The notes under the pieces: model-generated
Told to the model about the DNA's origin: nothing
What the model saw: only the letters and a program-made list of their open reading frames with translations
Databases searched by the model: none
Position numbers and translations under genes: made by a program
Shown here: positions 9,424 through 18,205 of the stretch, in pieces
How the letters are laid out: the number at the start of each line of letters is the position of its first letter
Position numbering within the stretch: position 1 is the stretch's first letter
Source of the DNA: SAR86 cluster bacterium
GTDB lineage: Bacteria; Pseudomonadota; Gammaproteobacteria; Magnimaribacterales; D2472
DNA: 35,802 nt
Reading direction: 5' to 3'
Assembly: GCA_003331565.1 (NCBI GenBank)
Contig: QOPE01000003.1
Span: forward strand, 1 to 35,802

Positions 9424-10211
9424 GTACTTATGTGATTGGCGACGTTCATGGTTGCTTTAACGAACTCAAAAAATTATTAAAAAAGATTTCATTTAATCCT
9501 TCAAAAGATTCAATTATTTTTACTGGAGATTTGGTCAACCGTGGCAATCAATCTCTTGAAGTTCTAGAGTTTTGCATGAAGGAAAAATCAATTGATACTG
9601 TACTTGGAAATCATGATGTTTTTTTAATAAAAAGCTTATTAGGGAAAAAATCACCCGAACGTTTAAAGAAAATTTGCGCACATAAAAATAAAAAAAAATT
9701 TTTACAATGGCTTGTTAAGAAGCCTTTTCTAATTTCAAAGAAACTGAATGGTAAAGAGTTCATTATTGTTCATGCTGGAATTCCACCTTCTTGGTCAATC
9801 AAAGATACTAAGGTTTTTGCTAAAAGACTCAGCAAAAACCTAAAAAATAATCCTGAGCAATTTGTACAACATGCTTGGGGAAATAAACCCAATACTTGGA
9901 ATAACAAACTTAATGATGAGGAGCTTGATAGAGTTACATTAAACTACCTCACAAGAATGAGGTTTTGTAATGCTTCTGGCAAGATGGATTTAAAATCAAA
10001 TGGTCTTTTTAGTAAAATGAAATTCAAGAAATGGTTCCAGCATTGGGATCTTGATGAAAATAAAAGAGTTATCTTTGGTCATTGGGCTGCATTGAATGGT
10101 AAGACTCTAAACAGGCAATTCATCGGTCTCGATACTGCATGTGTTTGGGGCGGAAAGCTAACAGCTTTTAGGCTAGACGATGAAACATTCTTCCAAATAA
10201 AAAAAATATGA
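9420..10211 (+). CDS. apaH: Symmetrical bis(5'-nucleosyl)-tetraphosphatase
   Basis: YVIGDVHGCFNEL, FTGDLVNRG, VLGNHDVFL metallophosphatase motifs; C-terminal FGHWAALNG. Confidence 0.96.
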   Translation: MSTYVIGDVHGCFNELKKLLKKISFNPSKDSIIFTGDLVNRGNQSLEVLEFCMKEKSIDTVLGNHDVFLIKSLLGKKSPERLKKICAHKNKKKFLQWLVKKPFLISKKLNGKEFIIVHAGIPPSWSIKDTKVFAKRLSKNLKNNPEQFVQHAWGNKPNTWNNKLNDEELDRVTLNYLTRMRFCNASGKMDLKSNGLFSKMKFKKWFQHWDLDENKRVIFGHWAALNGKTLNRQFIGLDTACVWGGKLTAFRLDDETFFQIKKI

Positions 10212-11215
10212 AGACTTATCAGGTTGGTGGAAGCGTCAGAGATGAGCTGCTTGGCGTGGAACCTCATGACAAAGATTGGGTTGTTGTTGGGTCTTCTCCG
10301 GAAGAAATGATCGAGGCTGGATTTAGACCAATTGGAAAGGATTTTCCTGTCTTTCTTCATCCAGATACGAAAGAAGAATATGCACTTGCAAGAACTGAAA
10401 GAAAATCTGGCAAGGGCTATCATGGATTTAAGTTTTACTATGATCCCTCAGTAACACTTGAAGATGATTTGCTAAGAAGAGATCTTACAATCAATGCCAT
10501 TGCTAAAGATAGTCAGGGCAAACTGATTGATCCCTTTAATGGTCAGGATGATTTATTAAATAAAAAACTTAGAAATGTTTCCAATGCCTTTTGTGAAGAT
10601 CCGCTAAGAGCTATAAGGCTTGGAAGGTTTCTTAGCTATAAACACATTTCAGATTTTTCAATAACCCCGCAACTTAAAGCCATTGTTAAGAAAATCTTAG
10701 ATTCTGGAGAATTAAACTATCTTTCAAGTGACAGAGTATTTGCTGAAATAGATAAAGCAATGCAAAACCATTTCCCTGAAAAATTTTTTAATTTTGTGGT
10801 TGAGAATAAACTTGATAAACCATGGCTAAAAGATATCAACTCACTTGATGGTTTTAGTGCTTCGAATTCAGATCTTAGATGGGTGGAGCTATCATGCTTG
10901 AATCATTTCACTGATTTTGATCAAATCCCTCTGCCAAGCAAGATTAAAAAACTTATTAGTATAGCCAAACAACTTGCTAATATAGAGATCGACAATATTC
11001 TTATCGAAAATATTGACTCTCTTAGAATCCTAAGAAACGAAGAAGATATTATGAGGATTTTGTCCTTAGGACTAGAATGCATGGATCAAAATCTTATTAC
11101 GAAGATTGTGCTTTTATATAAGGATATTAAATTTGCAGAGCTGGAAAAATTAGATCCGAATGAAAGAAAGAACGAAAAAATTAACCTATTAAAGGACTTG
11201 GTGAGTAAGTTATGA
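10208..11215 (+). CDS. cca: CCA tRNA nucleotidyltransferase (short form, no obvious HD domain)
   Basis: YQVGGSVRDELLGVEPHDKDWVVVG, RRDLTINAIA, DPLRAIRLGRF. Confidence 0.95.
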   Translation: MKTYQVGGSVRDELLGVEPHDKDWVVVGSSPEEMIEAGFRPIGKDFPVFLHPDTKEEYALARTERKSGKGYHGFKFYYDPSVTLEDDLLRRDLTINAIAKDSQGKLIDPFNGQDDLLNKKLRNVSNAFCEDPLRAIRLGRFLSYKHISDFSITPQLKAIVKKILDSGELNYLSSDRVFAEIDKAMQNHFPEKFFNFVVENKLDKPWLKDINSLDGFSASNSDLRWVELSCLNHFTDFDQIPLPSKIKKLISIAKQLANIEIDNILIENIDSLRILRNEEDIMRILSLGLECMDQNLITKIVLLYKDIKFAELEKLDPNERKNEKINLLKDLVSKL

Positions 11216-11940
11216 ATAAAGTCGCACTGATCACTGGCGGTGCCAAGAGAATTGGCTTTGAAATTGCTAAACTTCTATGGAGTGAGGATTGGGATTTAAT
11301 TATTCACTATCGCTCCTCCCAGCCTGAGGCTGAACTGTTTGCAAATGAAATGAATGAGCAAAGAGAAAATTCAGTTCAATTAATTCAAGCGGATCTTGAT
11401 AATGCAGAAGATGTAAAAAGGGTGATAATCCAGACCATCAAATGGCACTCAAGAGTTGATGCGCTGATCAATAATGCCTCAACATTCTTCCCTACCCCGC
11501 TGGGGGAAATAAATGAAAACAATTGGGAAAAATTAATTAATAGTAATATAAAAGCGCCGCTTTTTCTGATTGATGGCTTGGCTGATGAGCTCAAGAAAAA
11601 TCATGGCAATATTATTAATATTACTGATATGAATATTGAAAAAGGTTTGGCTAATCATGCCATCTACATTGCTGCTAAAGCTGGTCTTGAAGCTATTACC
11701 AAAGTATTTGCAAGAGATCTAGCACCTGCTATAAAAGTAAATGCTGTAGCACCCGGCGCAATATTAGAGCCACCAGGTATTGAGTGGTCTGAAGATGTAA
11801 AAAAGAAAATACTAAGAAAAATACCGCTTAACAGAATGGGAAATGAAAAAGATATAGCTGAGGCGGTTTTATTTTTAATTAATTCCCCTTATATTACAGG
11901 TCAAACAATCAATGTAGATGGTGGGAGATCAATCGGCTAA
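11212..11940 (+). CDS. Pteridine reductase-like SDR (FolM/PTR1 type)
   Basis: ITGGAKRIG, IHYRSS, NNASTFFPTPLGEI, NITDMN (Asp in place of the catalytic Ser, as in PTR1), YIAAK, VNAVAPGAIL. Confidence 0.85.
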   Translation: MNKVALITGGAKRIGFEIAKLLWSEDWDLIIHYRSSQPEAELFANEMNEQRENSVQLIQADLDNAEDVKRVIIQTIKWHSRVDALINNASTFFPTPLGEINENNWEKLINSNIKAPLFLIDGLADELKKNHGNIINITDMNIEKGLANHAIYIAAKAGLEAITKVFARDLAPAIKVNAVAPGAILEPPGIEWSEDVKKKILRKIPLNRMGNEKDIAEAVLFLINSPYITGQTINVDGGRSIG

Positions 11941-12983
11941 TGGATGATTTATTTTCAGGAACTAAAGCCGTAGATCATAAGCTTAAATTTGATGAGCAAG
12001 GTCTGCATGATTGGTTTTCTAAAAATCTTTCTGAATTTGGTTCCATTGAAAAAATTGAACAATTTAAAGGTGGCCAATCCAATCCCACTTACAAAATTAC
12101 AACTGCTAATAAAAAGTTTGTTCTCAGAAGAAAGCCACCTGGAAAATTATTACCTTCTGCTCATGCGGTAGATAGAGAATATAAAGTTATAACCGCATTA
12201 AATTCTACTGACGTGCCAGTCCCTAGGACATTTGGTCTCTGTGAAGATGAAAAAATTATTGGTACATCATTCTTTGTTATGGAATTTTTGGATGGAAATA
12301 TTTATTGGGATTTACTGCTTGAAGACTTTAATCCAAAAATCAGAAGAGCCATTTATGATAGTAAAAATAAAGTCATTAGTGCATTGCATCAAGTAAATTT
12401 TGAATCCATTGGTCTCGGTGATTATGGCAAACACGGCAACTACGTTGCTCGTCAAGTTTCGACTTGGACAAAGCAATATCTTGCATCACAAACCGACGAT
12501 ATAGAATCTATGAACAATTTAATAGAATGGTTACCAAAAAATATTCCTGATGATGATGAAACGTCTATTGTTCATGGGGACTACCGTTTAGATAACATGA
12601 TCTTCAATGATAATCACGAAGTGATTGGCGTTCTTGATTGGGAGTTATCAACGCTTGGACATCCCATCGCAGATTTTAATTATCATTGTCTTAATTGGAG
12701 AACCCTCCCGCAACTTCAAGATGAGAAGTACTGTAAAGAGTCTGGAATTCCATCAGAGAAGGAGTACATGGATATGTATGCCATGAGAACTGGAAAGGAT
12801 CTTAATAAGCACTGGGAGTTTTACATTATCTTTAATATATTTAAAATCGCCGCTATCTTGCAAGGTATCCTAGGTAGAGTTAGAGATGGCACAGCTACAA
12901 GCAAGCACGCAGAAGAGAGAGGCATGCAAGTCTATCCTCTCTCTGAGGCAGCCTGGAATAATGTACTTAAAGAGTACGGTTAA
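11940..12983 (+). CDS. Phosphotransferase family protein (ACAD10-like/COG3173 APH fold)
   Basis: IEQFKGGQSNPTYKI, FVLRRKPPGKLLPSAHAVDREY, IVHGDYRLDNMIF, VLDWELSTLGHP. Confidence 0.9.
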   Translation: MDDLFSGTKAVDHKLKFDEQGLHDWFSKNLSEFGSIEKIEQFKGGQSNPTYKITTANKKFVLRRKPPGKLLPSAHAVDREYKVITALNSTDVPVPRTFGLCEDEKIIGTSFFVMEFLDGNIYWDLLLEDFNPKIRRAIYDSKNKVISALHQVNFESIGLGDYGKHGNYVARQVSTWTKQYLASQTDDIESMNNLIEWLPKNIPDDDETSIVHGDYRLDNMIFNDNHEVIGVLDWELSTLGHPIADFNYHCLNWRTLPQLQDEKYCKESGIPSEKEYMDMYAMRTGKDLNKHWEFYIIFNIFKIAAILQGILGRVRDGTATSKHAEERGMQVYPLSEAAWNNVLKEYG

Positions 12984-13430
12984 TCAATCTGTAGTTACTT
13001 TTTCTAAGTTTGAGTCGCCTAGATTGATGCTGAGCTTATCCGATAAATGTGGTGAAATAATTTCATTAATCGGAATTCCAACAAAATTATATTTTTCGAG
13101 CTCATCACTAACAAATTGAATATCATCATCTGCAACAACTAAAATGATATCAATATCTATGGTCCTAGAACTAAATTTTGGCTGGGATCTGTCACGCTTA
13201 AGAAGATTTTCTATTTTTTTTAATTCTTTATTTAAATCATCGAAGTCTAGTTTGCTTTTAATACCTAAAGCGCAGTTAATAAAGTCCTCTCCCTCAAATC
13301 CTTCAGAGGGTGATTTATAAAAGTTTGAACAGCTAATTTCTATACCAATTTTTTTTAAATGGTTAATGGCTGAATTCAGGTTAGAAATTGCATCTATGTT
13401 GCTGCCCAAAGAAAGAAAAAAAGACTTCAT
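12984..13430 (-). CDS. folK: 2-amino-4-hydroxy-6-hydroxymethyldihydropteridine pyrophosphokinase
   Basis: SLGSNI, NCALGI, RTIDIDIILV (HPPK signature). Confidence 0.94.
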   Translation of the reverse strand: MKSFFLSLGSNIDAISNLNSAINHLKKIGIEISCSNFYKSPSEGFEGEDFINCALGIKSKLDFDDLNKELKKIENLLKRDRSQPKFSSRTIDIDIILVVADDDIQFVSDELEKYNFVGIPINEIISPHLSDKLSINLGDSNLEKVTTD

Positions 13431-13774
13431 CTTTCAATCATAATACCGACATCTTTAGAAAATCTTAATGCTCCTGGTTTCGAGAGCCTAAGCTTAACTT
13501 TTTGAATGCCGAATTTAGATTTTAAATGGTCCACTATGCCCTCACCTAAAGCTTCAATTAATTTATAGTCGGAGCCCTTAATAAAGGAAATTAAAGACTT
13601 GGTTATTTTTTTGTAATCCAAGGTATCGTCAATTGAATCACTTTTACCTGGTACTGAGACATCAAATTCAAAATCTAAATCTATGCTGATTAGCTGCCTA
13701 ACCTCTCTTTCCCAGCCAAAGATTCCAATGATGGTTTCAACTCTTAGATCTCTTATGTATATCGTATCTTTCAT
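13427..13774 (-). CDS. folB: Dihydroneopterin aldolase
   Basis: IYIRDLRVETIIGIFGWEREVRQ; DTLDYKKI; adjacent to folK. Confidence 0.94.
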   Translation of the reverse strand: MKDTIYIRDLRVETIIGIFGWEREVRQLISIDLDFEFDVSVPGKSDSIDDTLDYKKITKSLISFIKGSDYKLIEALGEGIVDHLKSKFGIQKVKLRLSKPGALRFSKDVGIMIER

Positions 13775-14781
13775 AGCTTTAACTCATCAAGTGGCCATCT
13801 AGGTCTAACCGATGAGACTAAATTATATGATGAAATCTCAGAATATAATGAGCCTAGATAAGCAACCATCGCCGCATTATCTGTGCAATGACGAAGAGGC
13901 GGATAATGCAAATTAATATTTTTATTATCAGCAAGAGAGTCCATTTTTGATCTTAGTAGTTTGTTGGCTGCGACTCCTCCAGCCAAGACAATATCTTTGA
14001 CAGAATTTTTTGATAAAGCGAAGTCAATCTTTTTAACAAGAATTTCAGTTGCTGACTCTTGAAAGGATGCAGCAATGTCTGCCTGATGCTTATCAGTAAT
14101 GGTCGATAACTTCTCAACGGCATATAAAACGGCTGTCTTTAAACCACTAAAACTCATATCGCAATCGTTAGAGTGAGCCATCGGTTGTGGAAAAGAAAAA
14201 GATGAGCTATCTCCTTGCATAGCAATTTTCTCAAGAATTGGTCCTCCTGGATAACCAAGATTTAACAACTTAGCAACCTTATCAAAGGCCTCACCTACTG
14301 CATCATCTCTTGTGTCGCCTAATAATTCATAATCACCAAGCTTGTTGACTTTAATGATCATACTATGACCACCTGAAACCAATAAAGTAATGAATGGGAA
14401 ATCCAAATGAATGTCTTGATCAATTTTTGGAGCATGTAAATGAGCCTCTAAGTGATTAATAGGCACAACCGGTTTATTAAGACTGATTGAGAGACCGTGT
14501 GCTAAATTCTCACCAATTAATAGTGCACCAATAAGTCCTGGTCCAGCAGTATATGCAATTTGATCTATATTTTTTAAATCAAACTCTGCCATGCACTGAT
14601 CCAAAACGTTGATAATTTTGGCGCAGTGATCACGAGATGCAAGTTCAGGTACTACCCCCCCATACGCTGCATGCAAATCAATTTGAGAATAAACTTTTTC
14701 AGCAATTATTTGAGAAGAATTGCTGTCATAAAGAGCAATAGCCGTCTCATCACATGAAGTTTCAATACCTAAGGTAACCAT
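13771..14781 (-). CDS. tsaD: tRNA N6-adenosine threonylcarbamoyltransferase
   Basis: LGIETSCDETAIALYD, PGLIGALLIG, NHLEAHLHA, LLVSGGHS. The track start at 14847 looks over-extended; MVTLGIETS starts at 14781. Confidence 0.96.
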   Translation of the reverse strand: MVTLGIETSCDETAIALYDSNSSQIIAEKVYSQIDLHAAYGGVVPELASRDHCAKIINVLDQCMAEFDLKNIDQIAYTAGPGLIGALLIGENLAHGLSISLNKPVVPINHLEAHLHAPKIDQDIHLDFPFITLLVSGGHSMIIKVNKLGDYELLGDTRDDAVGEAFDKVAKLLNLGYPGGPILEKIAMQGDSSSFSFPQPMAHSNDCDMSFSGLKTAVLYAVEKLSTITDKHQADIAASFQESATEILVKKIDFALSKNSVKDIVLAGGVAANKLLRSKMDSLADNKNINLHYPPLRHCTDNAAMVAYLGSLYSEISSYNLVSSVRPRWPLDELKL

Positions 14782-14833
14782 AATTTTTTCTTTGCAATAG
14801 TATGCCAAAAAGCATAAACTACGCATCTTAATT

Positions 14834-15052
14834 ATGCCTTCAATCAAAATAAAAGATACTGAATACTTTGACGTTGGTCTTCGAAAATTTAAACGTGCTT
14901 GCGAAAAAGCAGGAATTGTTCCTGAAATTCGTAAACGTGAATTTTACGAAAAACCAACTGAGATGAGAAAAAGAAAAATGGCTGCAGCAAAGAAACGTGC
15001 CCATAAATCAAATAGAAAATTTTCTTTTTCTCGTCAAAGGTCCTACAGATAA
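14834..15052 (+). CDS. rpsU: 30S ribosomal protein S21
   Basis: Small basic protein with [17 protein letters not shown]...[16 protein letters not shown]. Confidence 0.96.
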   Translation: MPSIKIKDTEYFDVGLRKFKRACEKAGIVPEIRKREFYEKPTEMRKRKMAAAKKRAHKSNRKFSFSRQRSYR

Positions 15053-15499
15053 TTGTCCTTACTAGATCAAATCAATCAAGACATTAAAAGTGCCATGCTT
15101 GAAAAGCGCGTACTTGAAAGAGATACACTCAGAATGCTACTTGCTGAAATTAAGCGGTATCAAATTGATGAAAAAGCTGAGGCAACCGATGAGGTCGTCC
15201 TGACAATCATTAACAAGATGGTCAAACAGCGAAAAGACTCTATTGAACAATTCACAAAGGGTGGTCGGGATGACTTGGCTTCTAAAGAGAAAGATCAATT
15301 AGAGGTCATCAAGCAATACCTACCAGAGCAGCTTTCTGAAGATAAAATTCGTGAAATTGTTGAAGCTGGTGTTAACTCAACCCAAGCATCCTCCATGCAA
15401 GATATGGGTAAAGTCATGGGTGCCATCAAATCTGAATTACAGGGCAAAGCTGATATGGGGCTTGTAAGTCAGATTGTTAAGACAGCACTTTCTAGTTAG
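15053..15499 (+). CDS. yqeY: GatB/YqeY domain-containing protein
   Basis: INQDIKSAMLEKRVLERDTLRMLLAEIK...YLPEQLSEDKI...MGKVMGAIKSELQGKADM; TTG start immediately after the rpsU stop. Confidence 0.93.
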   Translation: MSLLDQINQDIKSAMLEKRVLERDTLRMLLAEIKRYQIDEKAEATDEVVLTIINKMVKQRKDSIEQFTKGGRDDLASKEKDQLEVIKQYLPEQLSEDKIREIVEAGVNSTQASSMQDMGKVMGAIKSELQGKADMGLVSQIVKTALSS

Positions 15500-16728
15500 T
15501 GTTTGTAGGCCGAAGGTAAATCCCTTTTATCTGTATACCTTTCTGTTAGTCTTGAAGCACGAGTTGCTAGACTCATTTCATCCCCATTAATAATGACAGT
15601 AGTGGGATATGCTGAAGGTTCCAATGGATCATCGCTCCAAATTACTATATCTGCAAAATTTCCCTCTTTAAGTGATCCTCTATTCTGAATATTGAAAATC
15701 TCAGCAACCGTACTTGTCATGCCTGCGATGCCTGCTGAATAATTCATACCATGAGCAACAGCATTACCCGCACCCTGCCTCATTAAATGATAATTATGGC
15801 TCCTTTGTGTGCTAAACATTACTTTGATACCGGCATTACTAAGAATGCCACCCAGCTTAATATTTGAAGCTAATTCATCGAATGAATCTGGAATGTTATC
15901 CATAGGATCAATAATAACTGAAACCCCTGATGCCTGAATTTGATCTAATACCAATGGTGCTTCTTCAACACTCATTAACACTAAATCAAGATCAAATTCT
16001 TTTTTAAGACGCAATGCCTGAAGTATGTCTGATGCTCGATTCACCTCTAGAACCAAAGGTATTTCTCCATTTACCACTCTTGCTAGAGCTTCAATATCTT
16101 GTAGCTGCATATCTAAAGAGCTTGCAAATGTAGTTTCCAGCAAATCTTCTATCTCAGCCCCATCTTTATTTTTTGCTAATTCAAACATGGACTCCATGAT
16201 TTGAACAGTTTCAGCTCTTGAACCTCCTGTTGCACCAATTCTTGAATACATTGCTACATCCGGATCTCCTGTGATATCTAAGTTCCCATCAAGCAAGAAG
16301 AAAGATCCCATCCCCTTAAAAATGTGGCTTGAATATCCGGGGGTGGAAATCGAAGATGTAACACCATTACTTCTATTCCATGGAATCAGTGTGGAATGTG
16401 GATTGAAGGCATTGAAAACACTGAAGCCTGGTCCAAAAAAATCTGGTTCATCATCATTAGTAACATCTAAGGCATTAATCTCTACTACCCCCAAGTTACT
16501 TATGGGCGAAATAAGCCCTGGAGTAACTGGCTTACCCCTTGCTTCTATGACTTTAGCCGATGATGAATTTAAAAACTTACCAACTTCTACTATTTTATTA
16601 TCAGTAATTAAAATATCGCCTATGAAACTATCGCCTTGTCCATCATGGATTTGACCAGACTTAATCAAAATTGAGTTAGCAGTTAAATTAAAAGATAAAA
16701 ATACTATAAATAAGATTAATCGCTTCAT
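15496..16728 (-). CDS. Amidohydrolase-family-like secreted protein lacking the usual metal-binding residues (putative pseudoenzyme)
   Basis: Signal peptide; TPGLISPISNLG where HxH is expected; C-terminal GSLKEGNFADIVIWSDDPL typical of amidohydrolases. Confidence 0.85.
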   Translation of the reverse strand: MKRLILFIVFLSFNLTANSILIKSGQIHDGQGDSFIGDILITDNKIVEVGKFLNSSSAKVIEARGKPVTPGLISPISNLGVVEINALDVTNDDEPDFFGPGFSVFNAFNPHSTLIPWNRSNGVTSSISTPGYSSHIFKGMGSFFLLDGNLDITGDPDVAMYSRIGATGGSRAETVQIMESMFELAKNKDGAEIEDLLETTFASSLDMQLQDIEALARVVNGEIPLVLEVNRASDILQALRLKKEFDLDLVLMSVEEAPLVLDQIQASGVSVIIDPMDNIPDSFDELASNIKLGGILSNAGIKVMFSTQRSHNYHLMRQGAGNAVAHGMNYSAGIAGMTSTVAEIFNIQNRGSLKEGNFADIVIWSDDPLEPSAYPTTVIINGDEMSLATRASRLTERYTDKRDLPSAYKH

Positions 16729-18161
16729 AATGATGCCCTCTCATCAGATGGATTGATAATACCTAAGTCAAAATCAGTAACTGGCTGTGTTTGCTTTTCT
16801 CCTCTAACAAAAGCTTCAGCCCCATCAATAAATACATATTCCGCCAACGCATAAACACTAAATGGATTTTTGCTCCAAATAACTAAATCGGCATCTTTCC
16901 CAATCTCAATAGTGCCTGTTTGATCCAAAATTCCAGCTGCTTTTGCTGGATTACTTGTGATCCATTGAATTGCACGAGCTTTGCTGATTTCATAACCAGC
17001 TCTTAATCCAGCAGATAAAGCTTTTGCGGCCTCTTGATTGAGATGCTGAATACCAACCTCATCATCCGAATGCACGATAGCACATCCTTTGCCACCCCTT
17101 GCTTGGTCTACAATAGAAATATTGGCTGGAACCATGTCATAGGCCTCATGTTTAAAGCCCCACCAGTCTGCCCATAAAGCTCCACAAATCCCCTCGTCTG
17201 CTAACAGATCTGCAATTTTATAAGCTTCGACTGCATGATGGAATGCGGTGATTTTATAATTAAATTCCTTAGATAATTCAATCATATTTGCCATCTCATC
17301 GGCTCTATAGCAATGATTTTGAACTAATATCTCACCACTTAAGACCCCTGCAAGAGTGTCAAGCTCTAGGTTTCTTCTAGGAGGATCAACAAGCTCTTTG
17401 GCTTCATCTGACTTTTCAATATATTCATTCTGACGTTTTTGATAATCGACTGCACTGATCCAAGCATTTCTGTAGCCTGCCATGTTCCCCATCCTGGTTG
17501 AAGGTGCTGACCCTCGATTGCCGTAAACTCTCTTTGGGTTTTCACCACAAGCCATCTTTAATGAGTGAGGAGCACCTGGGAATTTCATATCATGAATTAT
17601 GTTTCTAGGAATATTCTTAAAAGTTGCCCCGCGACCACCAAACAGATTTGCAGAACCAGGCAACACATGAAAAGCAGTAACACCACCTTTCAACGCTAGA
17701 GAAAATTGAGGATCCTGTGACCAAACAGAGTGTTCAGCCCAAACCTCAGCCGTATTAGGGCTGGTTGCCTCATTTCCATCTGAGCTTGTTCTTACACTTG
17801 GTGCTGGATAAACCCCCATGTGGGAATGAATATCAATAAGTCCAGGAGTTAACCATTTTCCCCTAGCGTCAATAATCGTTGCATTATTATCAACGATATC
17901 TTTTCCTATCTCCTTAATGATGCCGTCGTCAAAAAGTACATCAAAGTTCGAATATTCATTACCAAGCCCATCATAAAGATTTACAGACTTAATTAGTGTT
18001 CTCTCCGATTCGAGCGGTTTGTAGTTAGATTCAAATGGTTCTCTTTCTAATGAAGTAGATTTTTCTGGAGCATCAGTTGTTTTGGATTTAGATACTTCAA
18101 AATCCTCTGAGCATGAGTAAATTAGAAGCATAGAGAAAGCTAAAAATAAATGATTTTTCAT
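16725..18161 (-). CDS. Amidohydrolase (COG1228 imidazolonepropionase-like), predicted lipoprotein
   Basis: TPGLIDIHSHMG, QNHCYRADE, ITAFHHAVEA, IVHSDDEVG. The likely start is ATG 18161 (MKNHLFLAFSMLLIYSC, lipobox-like) rather than the upstream TTG at 18191. Confidence 0.9.
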   Translation of the reverse strand: MKNHLFLAFSMLLIYSCSEDFEVSKSKTTDAPEKSTSLEREPFESNYKPLESERTLIKSVNLYDGLGNEYSNFDVLFDDGIIKEIGKDIVDNNATIIDARGKWLTPGLIDIHSHMGVYPAPSVRTSSDGNEATSPNTAEVWAEHSVWSQDPQFSLALKGGVTAFHVLPGSANLFGGRGATFKNIPRNIIHDMKFPGAPHSLKMACGENPKRVYGNRGSAPSTRMGNMAGYRNAWISAVDYQKRQNEYIEKSDEAKELVDPPRRNLELDTLAGVLSGEILVQNHCYRADEMANMIELSKEFNYKITAFHHAVEAYKIADLLADEGICGALWADWWGFKHEAYDMVPANISIVDQARGGKGCAIVHSDDEVGIQHLNQEAAKALSAGLRAGYEISKARAIQWITSNPAKAAGILDQTGTIEIGKDADLVIWSKNPFSVYALAEYVFIDGAEAFVRGEKQTQPVTDFDLGIINPSDERASL

Positions 18162-18179
18162 ACTAATTAATTCCAATGA

Positions 18180-18195
18180 ATGATTAAACAATCAT
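18180..18195. promoter_or_regulatory. Inverted repeat ATGATT-AAAC-AATCAT between divergent amidohydrolase and rph genes
   Basis: Read directly; it differs from the core of the 3491-3515 palindrome only by a 1-nt shorter spacer. Confidence 0.4.
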
Positions 18196-18205
18196 AAAGG
18201 ATATA

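Noticed and set aside
10079-10423. 114-aa minus ORF across the apaH/cca junction
   Set aside because: Antisense to two confident genes; low-complexity translation without family features.
14801-14816. TATGC-CAAAAA-GCATA hairpin between tsaD and rpsU
   Set aside because: The 5-bp arms are too short to distinguish from chance in AT-rich sequence.
16271-16654. 127-aa plus ORF antisense to the second amidohydrolase
   Set aside because: Lies entirely within a confident coding region on the other strand; composition is that of a reverse-complement shadow.
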